DNA of 64,000 nt from Bradyrhizobium sp. CCBAU 53340 (GTDB taxonomy: Bacteria > Pseudomonadota > Alphaproteobacteria > Rhizobiales > Xanthobacteraceae), in assembly GCF_015291645.1 (NCBI RefSeq), contig NZ_CP030055.1, positions 1,178,001 through 1,242,000 of the forward strand. The letters are read 5' to 3'. Below are positions 26,213 to 34,717 of this stretch, piece after piece; position 1 is the first letter of the stretch, and every line of letters begins with the position of its first letter. The notes under the pieces were generated by a model. That model was not told the origin of the DNA. It searched no databases and saw nothing but the letters and a program-made list of their open reading frames with translations. A program made the position numbers and the translations under genes.

Positions 26213-27052
26213 TCACTCCAAGTTCGCATTGAACTCGTACGATTTATCAGGCCCGACCAGCGTGAACTTCAGCGCAGCGCCATCGGGCTTCGCGCCCGGG
26301 GGCAATCCGTCGAGCTCGAAGGTAAATCGCTTCACGCCGGGCGGGCTGTCCTCGACCGGATTAGGAATGGGCAAGGACCATTCGGGCGTCGGCCCCTCGA
26401 CGAACAGATTCACCTTGCTGTTCTCGGGCACGACAACGTCGACCACCACGTTCTTGGGGCCGTCGCGCCTGACATCGCGGATGGTCAGTGGATTGGGATC
26501 GCCGATATTGGCCGGCTTCGGCACGGTGTCGAGCGCGGTGCGCAGATTGGCGTCTTCGGTCGAGGCGACGTTGTTGAAGCCGAGCTCGACATTAGCCTCG
26601 ACGGGAATGCAGAGCTTTTCGCACACGGCATAGTTGATCTCGGCACGCAACGTCACCGGCTTGTCGGCGGCCTTGGCGACGATACGCAAGGGCAGCACGA
26701 TCTGGTCGTGATAGCCGATCGAATGGCCGCCTGCGCCGTCGTCGAACTTCTGCGGTGCCGGCCACATCACGGTGACCGCTTCGACATTGTCCGACTTGGA
26801 GAAGTCGAACCGCGGCGGAACGCCGGAATCGCCCGGCGTGCGCCAGTAGGTCTTCCAGCCGGGCTGAAGCTGGACGGCAATACCGCCGAGCAGCACCGCC
26901 CCGCTGCGCGATCCCGCCAGCAGCCGCACCGCGGAATGTCCGTCGCGCTGCCACGGTGAGGCATCGTCAGCATGGGCTACCGTCGCCACCGACGACGCAA
27001 GCAGGGTTGTCGCGACGGCAATCGCCGCATGCAGGGGAACTCTTGTCAGCAT
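26213..27052 (-). CDS. Periplasmic DsbD-alpha-like (thiol:disulfide interchange N-terminal domain) protein
   Basis: A 279-residue exported protein. The signal peptide is cleaved after VAHA near residue 28. The mature part matches the N-terminal DsbD/DsbC-like domain (PF11412), including WKTYWRTPGDSGVPPRFDF and the two-cysteine motif YAVCEKLCIP that in DsbD alpha relays electrons to periplasmic partners. There is no membrane domain or thioredoxin domain, so it must work with a separate protein not seen here. Function as a stand-alone electron-relay protein is inference from the domain. Confidence 0.85.
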   Translation of the reverse strand: MLTRVPLHAAIAVATTLLASSVATVAHADDASPWQRDGHSAVRLLAGSRSGAVLLGGIAVQLQPGWKTYWRTPGDSGVPPRFDFSKSDNVEAVTVMWPAPQKFDDGAGGHSIGYHDQIVLPLRIVAKAADKPVTLRAEINYAVCEKLCIPVEANVELGFNNVASTEDANLRTALDTVPKPANIGDPNPLTIRDVRRDGPKNVVVDVVVPENSKVNLFVEGPTPEWSLPIPNPVEDSPPGVKRFTFELDGLPPGAKPDGAALKFTLVGPDKSYEFNANLE

Positions 27053-27194
27053 GGCACGTCTTTACAGGGTCACCCCAGGGCAAACCATTGAATTGCTTGT
27101 GATGGATGCACTTGATTCAACTGCCGGCAAGCCTTGATTTGACAGCCGCGCGGCCCGACATCAGGATAAGAATTGAAACCGGAGTGCTTCAGCG

Positions 27195-27839
27195 ATGGCT
27201 CCCACAGGCAAAAGAACGGGCGAAAGCACCCGCAGCGCGGGCCCGGCGCTCCCCAGTTCGGCCGGTTATCTCGACGGCCGGCTCCTGATCGCGATGCCGG
27301 TGATGGGCGACGAGCGCTTCGAACGCTCGGTGATCTATCTCTGTGCGCATTCGGCCGAGGGGGCGATGGGCATCATCGTCAATCACCCGGCCGGCAGCAT
27401 CGATTTTCCCGAGCTCCTGGAGCAGCTCGGCATCGTCAAGAAGGGCGAGCACATCAAGCTGCCGGAGAACGCCGAAAGCATGAAAGTGCTGCGCGGCGGT
27501 CCGGTCGACACCGGGCGCGGCTTCGTGCTGCATTCCAGCGATTTCTACATCGAGAACGCGACCTTGCGGATCGACGACGGCGTCTGCCTCACCGCGACCG
27601 TCGACATCCTGCGGGCGATCGCCAACGGTTCCGGACCCAAGCACGCCATTCTCGCGCTTGGTTATGCCGGATGGGCGCCGGGCCAGCTCGAGACCGAGAT
27701 CCAGAGCAATGGCTGGCTGCATTGCGACGCGGATGCGGATCTGATCTTCGGCGACGACGTCGACGAGAAATATGGCCGCGCCTTGCGCAAGATCGGCATC
27801 GATCCCGGCATGCTGTCGAACGAGGCCGGGCACGCGTAG
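27195..27839 (+). CDS. YqgE/AlgH family protein
   Basis: A 214-residue cytoplasmic protein of UPF0301. It contains the family blocks [29 protein letters not shown] and [20 protein letters not shown] in the expected order. The molecular function is not established, though the name comes from an alginate regulatory locus. The ATG at 27195 begins a short non-conserved, basic N-terminus before the conserved core at about residue 20. It is divergent from the DsbD-alpha-like gene, with 142 bases of shared upstream sequence. Confidence 0.93.
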   Translation: MAPTGKRTGESTRSAGPALPSSAGYLDGRLLIAMPVMGDERFERSVIYLCAHSAEGAMGIIVNHPAGSIDFPELLEQLGIVKKGEHIKLPENAESMKVLRGGPVDTGRGFVLHSSDFYIENATLRIDDGVCLTATVDILRAIANGSGPKHAILALGYAGWAPGQLETEIQSNGWLHCDADADLIFGDDVDEKYGRALRKIGIDPGMLSNEAGHA

Positions 27840-27855
27840 TTGCTCCACCCTCTGC

Positions 27856-28044
27856 TGTCGTCCCGGACAAGCGGAGCTTCTGGCAATGCGTAGCGTTGTC
27901 CAGAACGGAGCGCCGATCCGTGACCCGTAACCACAGGATGAAGTTGGAGGCAGGCTGGTCACCACGAGTCTTCGCCAAACCACTCCATGTGGTTATGGGT
28001 CCCGGATCGGCGCGCGCCTAAGGGCGCGCTTGTCCGGGACGACA
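27856..28044. repeat. Palindromic intergenic repeat, family B-related copy
   Basis: Opens GTCGTCCCGGACAAGCGGAG and ends CTTGTCCGGGACGACAG, with GTAACCACAGG and GTGGTTATGGGTCCCGGATC in the middle and an extra GCGCGCGCCTAAGGGCGCGC hairpin. At about 190 bases it is longer than the other copies. It lies at the 3' ends of the convergent yqgE and dioxygenase genes. Confidence 0.8.
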
Positions 28045-28066
28045 GCGGCATGTGACGCGCCTTCCG

Positions 28067-28954
28067 CTACTCCGCCGCCTGCTGCTGCACCGTCGGCTCG
28101 GTGCCCGCAACCGTCGCGCGGCGCATATCGCGGGGCTGGGACTGGTCGTAGCGGCGGACGCGGTGCATGGTCTGGCGGTTGTCCCACATCACGAGATCAT
28201 GCAGCTTCCATTTGTGGACGTAGACGAACTCGGCTTGCGTCGCATGCTCGTTCAGATCGCGCAGCAACAGCCGTCCCTCCGGCATGCTCATGCCGACGAC
28301 CTTGCCGGCATGCGATGACAGATACAGCGACTTGCGGCGATGCACGGGATGGGTCCGCACCAGCCGCTGCAGCACCGGCTTGAACATCGCCTTCTCTTCG
28401 TCGGTATACTCGGTGAAGCCGAGCGAGCCCCGCGAATACATCAGCGAGTGCTCGCAGATGAGGTCGTCGATCTCGGTCTTGGTCTCGTCGTCGAGTGCGT
28501 CATAGGCCGCGCGCATGTCGGCGAATTCGGTGTTGCCGCCCTTCGGATTCACCACTCGCGCCGACAGCAGCGAGAATTTTGCCGGGATCGGGCGAAACGA
28601 GCTGTCGGAGTGCCACAGGCAATTGCCGAGGTTGAACAGATGGGTGCGACTGTCCTTGGCGAGCGGCTTGCCGTCCTTGCCGAGATTGGAGACGTCGTTG
28701 AGGCCGGACTGCAGGCGGTAGTCCTTTTCCTTCGTCACCGTGCCGCCACGTGCATCTTCGCGCCGACCGAAGTTCAGCGCAAAGGCCATCTGCTGCTCGT
28801 CGGTGATGTCCTGATCGTGGAAGACGAGCACCGCATATTTGTCCATGGCGGACTCGATCTCGCGGGCCTGATCCGGTGTGAGAGGCATTCGCAGGTCGAG
28901 GCCGGACACCTCGCCGACAAAATGCTTCTGAAGCTGCCGGATGGCGATCGTCAT
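28067..28954 (-). CDS. TauD/TfdA family Fe(II)/2-oxoglutarate-dependent dioxygenase
   Basis: A 295-residue cytoplasmic oxygenase. The iron-binding facial triad is visible: LWHSDSSF supplies His and Asp, and TMHRVRRYD supplies the distal His, followed by the 2-oxoglutarate-binding Arg in RDMRRATV. The sequence resembles the TfdA-alpha group known from Bradyrhizobium, which acts on aryloxyalkanoates, more than taurine dioxygenase, but the substrate cannot be read from the sequence. It has a good ribosome site (ggggag). Upstream on the same strand, 95 bases away, is an SDR gene, suggesting a small catabolic unit. Confidence 0.9.
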   Translation of the reverse strand: MTIAIRQLQKHFVGEVSGLDLRMPLTPDQAREIESAMDKYAVLVFHDQDITDEQQMAFALNFGRREDARGGTVTKEKDYRLQSGLNDVSNLGKDGKPLAKDSRTHLFNLGNCLWHSDSSFRPIPAKFSLLSARVVNPKGGNTEFADMRAAYDALDDETKTEIDDLICEHSLMYSRGSLGFTEYTDEEKAMFKPVLQRLVRTHPVHRRKSLYLSSHAGKVVGMSMPEGRLLLRDLNEHATQAEFVYVHKWKLHDLVMWDNRQTMHRVRRYDQSQPRDMRRATVAGTEPTVQQQAAE

Positions 28955-29049
28955 GGCGCATCTCCCCGAAGACGAGCGGTTGTTCCGCCCTTGTCGATGA
29001 AAAAGCTACTCCCGCATGGGTGGTTGTCAACGCTTCGCCTGCATGGCTC

Positions 29050-29829
29050 TTACGCGTTCCGCGCCATCAGCCCGCCGTCGACCGGGATCACCGCGCCGGT
29101 GAGGAAGGACGCCGCCGGCAGGCACAGGCTCAGCGTCATATGCGCGACTTCCTCGGGGTCGCCGTAGCGCAGAAGCGCGGTGCGCCGCTTGGCATAGATG
29201 GTCTTGTGCTCCTCGGCGATGCGCTCGGTAATGGCGGTGCGGATCGGGCCCGGGCAGATGCAGTTGACGGTGATGCCCTCGCGGCCGAGCTCGACGGCGA
29301 GCGAGCGCGTCAGGCTCGCGACGCCGCCTTTCGCGGCGGAGTAGGGGCTGTGCAACGCGGTGGCGCCGAGGGCCTCGGTCGAGGCGATGTTGACGATGCG
29401 CGGCGACTTCGACTTGCGCAAGTGAGGCAATGCGGCACGGATGATGCGCGGATGCGCCGTCAGCATCACGGCGATGCCCCTGGCCCACGCGTCCTCGTAA
29501 GCCTCATCGTCGATCGCAACCCGCACGGAGATGCCGGCATTGTTGACGACCGCATCGAGCCCGCCGAAATGCGCCGCGACATCATTGACCACGCGCTTGA
29601 TTTCACCGCCGTCGGCGACGTCGAGCTTCCATGCCTTCGCCGTACCGCCGCTCGCTGCGATCTCCTTGGCGACGGCATGCGCGCCTTGCTCGTCGTAGTC
29701 GGTCGCCGCGACGTTCGCGCCCTCGGCGGCGAACACGCGCGCGGTGGCGCGTCCCATGCCGCTTGCCGCGCCGGTGACGAGAACGGTCAGGCCCTTCACG
29801 GAGCGGCTGAGCTCTTTGAATTCGGACAT
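29050..29829 (-). CDS. SDR family oxidoreductase (first of a divergent pair)
   Basis: A 259-residue short-chain dehydrogenase. Cofactor motif TGAASGMGRATAR with TDYDEQGAH after the second strand (an Asp that usually favours NAD), NNAGIS, the catalytic Ser in ASTEAL and YSAAKGG. The C-terminus ends in the usual VDGGLMAR. The ATG at 29829 has a strong GAGGAAA ribosome site. It lies upstream of the TfdA-like gene on the same strand and divergent from a second SDR gene, sharing a 98-base promoter region. Substrate unknown. Confidence 0.9.
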   Translation of the reverse strand: MSEFKELSRSVKGLTVLVTGAASGMGRATARVFAAEGANVAATDYDEQGAHAVAKEIAASGGTAKAWKLDVADGGEIKRVVNDVAAHFGGLDAVVNNAGISVRVAIDDEAYEDAWARGIAVMLTAHPRIIRAALPHLRKSKSPRIVNIASTEALGATALHSPYSAAKGGVASLTRSLAVELGREGITVNCICPGPIRTAITERIAEEHKTIYAKRRTALLRYGDPEEVAHMTLSLCLPAASFLTGAVIPVDGGLMARNA

Positions 29830-29927
29830 GGTGTTTCCTCGTGTCTCTTGTTTCTTGTTGTGAGATGGACAAGGCTGGCATCGATCCGCAGACAGGTCAA
29901 ACAAGCAAAACAAAAGGGGAGGCCGCG

Positions 29928-30665
29928 ATGGCGAACGAGCTCGATTTCACAGACAGGCAGGTGCTGGTGGTCGGCGGTTCCAGCGGAATCGGCAACGGCA
30001 TCGCGCAGGCCTTTCGCGCGAGAGGCGCCAGCGTCGCGGTGTGCGGCACGCGCGCGCGTGCTGCGGACTATTCCGCGGCGGAAGGCTCCGATCTCACCGG
30101 TCTTGCCTACGCGCAGCTCGACGTCAGCAACACGAGCGCGATCGAAGCGTTCAAGCCGGCGTTCGAGAAGCTCGACATCCTGGTGCTCGCGCAGGGCGCG
30201 GTGATCTATCGCCGCGGCGAGTTCGAGATGGCGGGCTTCCGCAAGGTGGTCGAGGTCAATCTGATGAGCCTGATGGCATGCGCGACGCGGTTTCATTCCA
30301 TGTTGCGGGATTCGAATGGCGCGCTGATCGTGGTGTCCTCGACCGCGGCCTATCATTCCACCATGGGCAATCCCGCCTATAACGCCTCGAAGACCGGCGC
30401 GGTCGGATTGACGCGGACGCTGGGCGAGGCCTGGGCTGAGGACGGCATTCGCGTCAACGGCATCGCGCCGGGGCTCGTCGATACCAAGATGACGAAGGTG
30501 ACGACCGACAATCCCAAGCGGCTCGAAGGCGCGCTCGCGCGCATTCCGCTGCGGCGATTGGGCACGCCGGCCGACATGGCGGGCGCAGCGCTGTTCCTGG
30601 CCTCGCCGCTGTCCTCGTACATTATTGGACAGACGCTCGTGGTCGATGGCGGCCTCATTCTCTAG
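29928..30665 (+). CDS. SDR family oxidoreductase (second of a divergent pair)
   Basis: A 245-residue short-chain dehydrogenase with GGSSGIGNGIA cofactor motif, a CGTRARA stretch after the second beta-strand (basic residues, which favour NADP), catalytic Ser (SSTAAYHS) and YNASKTG, and a VDGGLIL C-terminus. The usual NNAG is replaced by AQGAVIY, which is less common. Start at the ATG 29928 with GGGGAGG upstream. It is divergent from the other SDR. Followed by the CsbD/DUF883 stress gene, which has its own promoter. Confidence 0.9.
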   Translation: MANELDFTDRQVLVVGGSSGIGNGIAQAFRARGASVAVCGTRARAADYSAAEGSDLTGLAYAQLDVSNTSAIEAFKPAFEKLDILVLAQGAVIYRRGEFEMAGFRKVVEVNLMSLMACATRFHSMLRDSNGALIVVSSTAAYHSTMGNPAYNASKTGAVGLTRTLGEAWAEDGIRVNGIAPGLVDTKMTKVTTDNPKRLEGALARIPLRRLGTPADMAGAALFLASPLSSYIIGQTLVVDGGLIL

Positions 30666-30686
30666 GCCAAACTCTGAGCGGCCGTT

Positions 30687-30711
30687 GGAACTGCGCTCCT
30701 CCTGATCGGTT
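30687..30711 (+). promoter_or_regulatory. EcfG-type stress promoter for the CsbD/DUF883 gene (eight of nine consensus positions)
   Basis: GGAAC at 30687-30691, a 16-base spacer, then GGTT at 30708-30711, differing from CGTT only in the least conserved first base. It ends 29 bases before the ATG at 30741. Confidence 0.65.
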
Positions 30712-30740
30712 ACTTGGGCAGACCCCCGAGGAGGAGCATC

Positions 30741-31115
30741 ATGGACAAGGACAGGATCGTCGGATCGGCCAAGGAATATGCTGGACGCGCAGAAGGCGCA
30801 GTCGGCGATCTCGCAGGCGATGCGCAGACGCAGGCGTCGGGCAAGGCGCGCGAAGCTGCCGGCACGGTGCAGAATCTCTACGGCCAGGCCAAGGACGCTG
30901 TGCGCGATGCCGCGGACACCGCGACGAGCTACGCCAAGGACGCCTATGAGAACAGCGGCGACACGCTTCGCGATGGATCGCAGGCGCTGTCGAAGAAGGT
31001 GCAGGACAATCCGCTCGGCGCGCTGCTGGTTGCCGGCGGCATCGGCTTTGCGCTTGCGCTGTTGATGTCACGTCCCGCGCGCCGCCCGCCGCCGCGCTGG
31101 CGCTATTACGGCTGA
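30741..31115 (+). CDS. CsbD-like/DUF883 stress protein with membrane anchor
   Basis: A 124-residue protein. The N-terminus (KDRIVGSAKEYAGRAEGAVG) is CsbD-like, the middle is a long Ala/Asp/Lys amphipathic helix, and the C-terminus is a glycine-rich membrane anchor, GALLVAGGIGFALALLMSRP, followed by an Arg/Pro tail. It thus combines the features of the csbD gene at 10123 and the DUF883 gene at 6464. The ATG at 30741 follows a strong GAGGAGG ribosome site (30729-30736). A stress promoter lies upstream. Confidence 0.88.
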   Translation: MDKDRIVGSAKEYAGRAEGAVGDLAGDAQTQASGKAREAAGTVQNLYGQAKDAVRDAADTATSYAKDAYENSGDTLRDGSQALSKKVQDNPLGALLVAGGIGFALALLMSRPARRPPPRWRYYG

Positions 31116-31135
31116 GCCGTTCCCCAGCGTTCTCT

Positions 31136-31268
31136 GTGCCCCGGACGCAGCGCAGCACGCAGTGATGCGCTGCTGAGCCGGGGCCCATTCTTTTTGAACG
31201 GTGTGAGAGGGCTGGGTCCCGGCTCTGCGCAGCAGCATTGCACGCTGCAGCGCGTGCGGGACACGCGA
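31136..31268. repeat. Palindromic intergenic repeat, family C copy 1
   Basis: Two related hairpin units: GTGCCCCGGACGCAGCGCAG to GCTGAGCCGGGGCCC, then GGGTCCCGGCTCTGCGCAGC to GCGTGCGGGACACG. The same motif is found at 42283-42423, 48251-48379 and 63081-63215. It lies between the CsbD/DUF883 gene and the convergent SGNH gene. Confidence 0.85.
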
Positions 31269-31272
31269 TCGC

Positions 31273-32958
31273 TTACCGCACCACTTCCGCCGAACGTCCG
31301 ACATTGCCCGGCGGCCGCGGGATCGCGGGGTTCGGATTCGGGTTGCGGGGCCCGGGCGCCAGTTGACGCGGTGCCGGCTGCGGTGAGCCGAAGCCGAAGA
31401 AATCGCGCAACGACGGCGTGGCCTGGGCCGGCTGCTGTGGCGCCGGCCTCTTTGGCGCGGGCGGCTTGGGCAGCGCGATCGCGGCGGCCGGCGTTCCGGG
31501 CGCACCGGGAGCCACAGTGCCACCGTCAGGCGTCGTCGCCGCAACGGGCGTATCGCCCTTGGCCTGTTCGCGACCGACTTCGCGACGTGGCCAGGAATAA
31601 TCATCGGCACGGCCCGCGGGAGCGGCCAGCGGCTCGCCCTTCACCAGCGTCCGGGCTGCGAGCGCATCGACGGCGGCGGGGCGCGTGCCCGGTCCACCCA
31701 GCAATTGATCGGTCGAGATCGAGGCCGCAACCAGCGGCACGATCGGGCCGGCGAGCGGTCGCGGCGCGGGCTTGCCGGGTTCGGCGCTGGTATCAGGCGT
31801 CGCCGGCTCGCTTGGCAGCGCGATCGGACCGGAGCGCCCTGCGAGCAGGCGCGTGATCTCGCGTTCGACGTAATGCGCGAGTTTTCGCGCGCCGGGCTTG
31901 GTGAAGTAGACGCCGTCAGCGCTGCGCAGCTGGCGGATCTGGCCTTCGAAGTCCGGGCCCTTCTGCAGGAAGCGGCCGGATTCGTCGACAAAGCCGTCCC
32001 AGACGTCGACATAGGTGATGCCGGCCTTGGCCGCACCCTCGCGATAGAGCGAATCCAGGAACAGCATGTCCGCGGTGCCCTTGGGTCCGCGGATCGCGGG
32101 CAGGCCGACCCAGAGCACCGGCACGCCCTTGGCCTTGAGGACGCCCGCGAGCTCCTCGATCTTCTTGCCGTAGAGCTCGACCCAGCGATCGTCGCGGAAT
32201 TCGTAGACGCCATTTGGATTGCGTGCCGCCTTTTCGGGCGCGGCTGCGGGCGTGTCCGCGTTGTCGGCGTCGTCCTGCGGCAGGTCGGTATCAACGGGCT
32301 TGACGTCCGGCTTGGCGGCCGTGTCGGGCTTGGCCTCGCCGGGCTTGCCTTGCGGCTTGGCGCGCGCGCCCTTGTCGTTCTTCTTGTCCTTGTCCTTATC
32401 CGCCGGCTTGTCGGCGACCGGCTCGCGGATCGCGACGCGGTCGTTGAGGCCGAGCATCACGACGATGACGTCGGGCTTCTCGCTCTCCAGAATGCCCTTC
32501 GCGGCCGCCGCCCAATCGGAGGGCTCGCCCTTGGGCTGGTACTTGATCAGGCCGGAGGTGGTCCGGTGCTTGCGGATCACGCCCATGTCGGGCTGTTCGG
32601 TGTAGGCGTCCTCGAGGCCATAGGCGAGCCAGTCGGCCATGGCGTCGCCGATCACCAGCACGTTCTTGTCGGGGATGGTGTCGCGCTTGGCCGGTGCCGG
32701 CGCGCGCGAAAAATCCTGGCGCGGCGCCTGCGGCTGCTGCTGCTGGAACGGCGCGAAGAAATCGCCGCCGAACCAGCCACCGCCGCTGCGCGGCGGCGGG
32801 GCCGCGCGCTGCGGCGGGCCGCCGAAGCCGGGGAAGTTGAAGAAGCCCTGCGCCGAAGCGGAGCCCGCGACCGAAACCAGGATCGCAAGCGCCGTCCCCA
32901 GCGCGATCAGCGGGCCGGTCTCGGTCAGCGCCTTGAAAAAGGATTTGGGCTTCGACAT
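31273..32958 (-). CDS. SGNH-hydrolase-fold (DUF459) exported protein lacking the catalytic Ser and His
   Basis: A 561-residue exported protein. The N-terminus is a signal anchor/peptide ending near ASAQ (residue 37), followed by a Pro/Gln-rich linker. The SGNH fold starts at about residue 98: block I is IGDAMADWLA, with Ala106 in place of the nucleophile Ser of GDS; block III is GLND (170-173), intact; block V is ADGVYFTKPGARKL, with Tyr351 in place of the expected His. A low-complexity Lys/Asp/Pro insert occupies about 182-246, and the last 180 residues are Pro/Ala-rich. Start at the ATG 32958, which gives the signal segment. The upstream lytic transglycosylase is 149 bases away on the same strand. 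Confidence 0.88.
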   Translation of the reverse strand: MSKPKSFFKALTETGPLIALGTALAILVSVAGSASAQGFFNFPGFGGPPQRAAPPPRSGGGWFGGDFFAPFQQQQPQAPRQDFSRAPAPAKRDTIPDKNVLVIGDAMADWLAYGLEDAYTEQPDMGVIRKHRTTSGLIKYQPKGEPSDWAAAAKGILESEKPDVIVVMLGLNDRVAIREPVADKPADKDKDKKNDKGARAKPQGKPGEAKPDTAAKPDVKPVDTDLPQDDADNADTPAAAPEKAARNPNGVYEFRDDRWVELYGKKIEELAGVLKAKGVPVLWVGLPAIRGPKGTADMLFLDSLYREGAAKAGITYVDVWDGFVDESGRFLQKGPDFEGQIRQLRSADGVYFTKPGARKLAHYVEREITRLLAGRSGPIALPSEPATPDTSAEPGKPAPRPLAGPIVPLVAASISTDQLLGGPGTRPAAVDALAARTLVKGEPLAAPAGRADDYSWPRREVGREQAKGDTPVAATTPDGGTVAPGAPGTPAAAIALPKPPAPKRPAPQQPAQATPSLRDFFGFGSPQPAPRQLAPGPRNPNPNPAIPRPPGNVGRSAEVVR

Positions 32959-32996
32959 GCGATCTCGGGCGCGCGCAACGGGGTCTGGAGATAGAT

Positions 32997-33009
32997 CGTT
33001 ATAATAACG
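32997..33009 (-). promoter_or_regulatory. Palindromic AT box upstream of the SGNH gene
   Basis: A 13-base odd palindrome, CGTTATAATAACG, 39 bases before the ATG at 32958. It includes TATAAT-like hexamers on both strands and could be a -10 element or an operator. No convincing -35 is visible at standard spacing. Confidence 0.35.
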
Positions 33010-33107
33010 GAATCGGGCGCCAAACGGGCAAATTCTCTTGTAGATTCCTGAGGGAATGCACCGCCGATCGGCCAAAATCGCCGCTCAGGGTTACTTTCGG
33101 GCCGTTT

Positions 33108-34514
33108 TTACCGCCCGCGCAGCCGGTCCAGCACGTCGGAGGTGGCAAATCCGTCGGCAGGGAGCCCGATCGAGACCTGGTAGTTGCGCAGCGCGTCCCG
33201 GGTCTGGCCGCCGAACTGGCCGTCCGGGGTGCCCTTGTAGAAGCCGCGCTGGGCCAAAAGCTGCTGAAGTTCCAGCCGCTCGTTCCTCGACAATTCCCGC
33301 TCCTGCCGCGGCCAAGGCTGCACGAAGGGCTGCCCCCCGCGCAGGCGGTCGGCGAAATGGCCGATCGCCATCGCATAGGCCTCGGCCGGATTATATTTCA
33401 TGATGACCCGGAAATTCTGCAGCATCAGGAAGCCCGGTCCCTGCGCGCCGGCAGGCGCCAGCAGATAGGCCTTTTCCGCCGGATGTGGGAAGGGCTGGCT
33501 TGTGGCCCGCTTGAGGCCGAGCTTCTCCCACTGCGCGATCGTCATCATCTTGGCGCGGTCGGCCAGCATGTAGTTGAAGCCCTGCGGCACCACGACCTCA
33601 AAGCCCCAGCTCTGGCCGCTCTGCCAGCCGTCCTTCTTGAGATTGTTGGCGGTGGAGGCGATCAGGTCGGTCGGATTGTCGACGACGTCGCGGCGGCCAT
33701 CGCCGTCGCCGTCCACGGCAAAGCGCTTGAACGCGGTCGGCATGAACTGGGTCGGGCCGAAGGCGCCGGCCCAGGAGCCGCGCATCTGCTCAGGGCGCAG
33801 ATCGCCGCGGTTGAGGATCTCCAGCGCCGAGAGAAACTCATCCCTGAAATAGGCCTGGCGGCGGCCGATGCAGGCGAGCGTCGCGGTCGATTGCAGCACG
33901 CTGCGGTCGCCCATCTGCGTCGAATAATTTGACTCGATGCCCCAGATCGCGGCGACGATATAGCGGTCGACGCCATAGGCCTTTTCGGTGGCGTCGAACT
34001 GCGCCTTGTATTTGGCGAGGACTTCCTTGCCCTTGGCGAGGCGGTTGTCGTTCACGAGGATGTCGAGATAGTCCCAGATCGACTTGGTGAACTCGGGCTG
34101 CGAATCCATCAGGTCCATGATGCGCAGGTCGGGCGTGAGGCCTGCGGTGAAGCGCTGGAAGTTCTCCTGCGTGATGCCGCGCCGTGCGGCATCGGGCCAC
34201 ATCCCGGCAACACAATTGTCAAAATTGGCAGCCGCCTCGCGGATCGCAGCCGCCGTCATCAGCGGATGGCCGGAGGCACCGTCCTCGCCGCTCCAGGGTT
34301 GCGCGCCGCCGGGAGCGGGTGCGGGTTGCGAGGGAGCCGGGTCCGCGCCGGAGAAAATACCGCCGAACAGTTTTGACAGGCCGTTCTGCCCTGGCTGTCC
34401 CTGGGCCTGCGCGGACGCAGGGAACAGCAGCGCGGCCGCAACCATTGTTGCGCCGGCCAGAGATCCACCGCGTCTTGCCCGTCTTGCCAGCAGTCCTGCC
34501 ACTGATTGCCTCAT
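33108..34514 (-). CDS. Lytic murein transglycosylase, MltB family, with peptidoglycan-binding domain
   Basis: A 468-residue exported enzyme that cleaves glycan strands of peptidoglycan by forming 1,6-anhydro ends. A signal peptide (cleavage near SAQA, residue 38) is followed by the SLT_2 domain: catalytic Glu in AAIWGIESNYSTQMG, and the hallmarks GSWAGAFGPTQFMPTAF and DGDGDGRRDVVDNPTD. The last 60 residues are a peptidoglycan-binding repeat (QQLLAQRGFYKGTPDGQFGG). Start placed at the ATG 34514, which gives a normal signal peptide; an in-frame upstream ATG adds six residues. It is divergent from galU. Confidence 0.94.
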   Translation of the reverse strand: MRQSVAGLLARRARRGGSLAGATMVAAALLFPASAQAQGQPGQNGLSKLFGGIFSGADPAPSQPAPAPGGAQPWSGEDGASGHPLMTAAAIREAAANFDNCVAGMWPDAARRGITQENFQRFTAGLTPDLRIMDLMDSQPEFTKSIWDYLDILVNDNRLAKGKEVLAKYKAQFDATEKAYGVDRYIVAAIWGIESNYSTQMGDRSVLQSTATLACIGRRQAYFRDEFLSALEILNRGDLRPEQMRGSWAGAFGPTQFMPTAFKRFAVDGDGDGRRDVVDNPTDLIASTANNLKKDGWQSGQSWGFEVVVPQGFNYMLADRAKMMTIAQWEKLGLKRATSQPFPHPAEKAYLLAPAGAQGPGFLMLQNFRVIMKYNPAEAYAMAIGHFADRLRGGQPFVQPWPRQERELSRNERLELQQLLAQRGFYKGTPDGQFGGQTRDALRNYQVSIGLPADGFATSDVLDRLRGR

Positions 34515-34717
34515 ATCCACCCGTCCGGCCAAAAATCAGCCATCAGGAGGCCTCGTTACGGTTGCCAATATCTTAACAAGGAGGAATTTTTGCAGGTCGC
34601 CTTTTTCGCAAATTCTCGGACACTGAGCCCTACATCCGCCTTTGTTAGCGGCTGCAAAGCGGCTAGCAAGATGCATTGCTTCCTTCACCTGCGCCCCCAA
34701 GGTATTCGATCGCTCAC

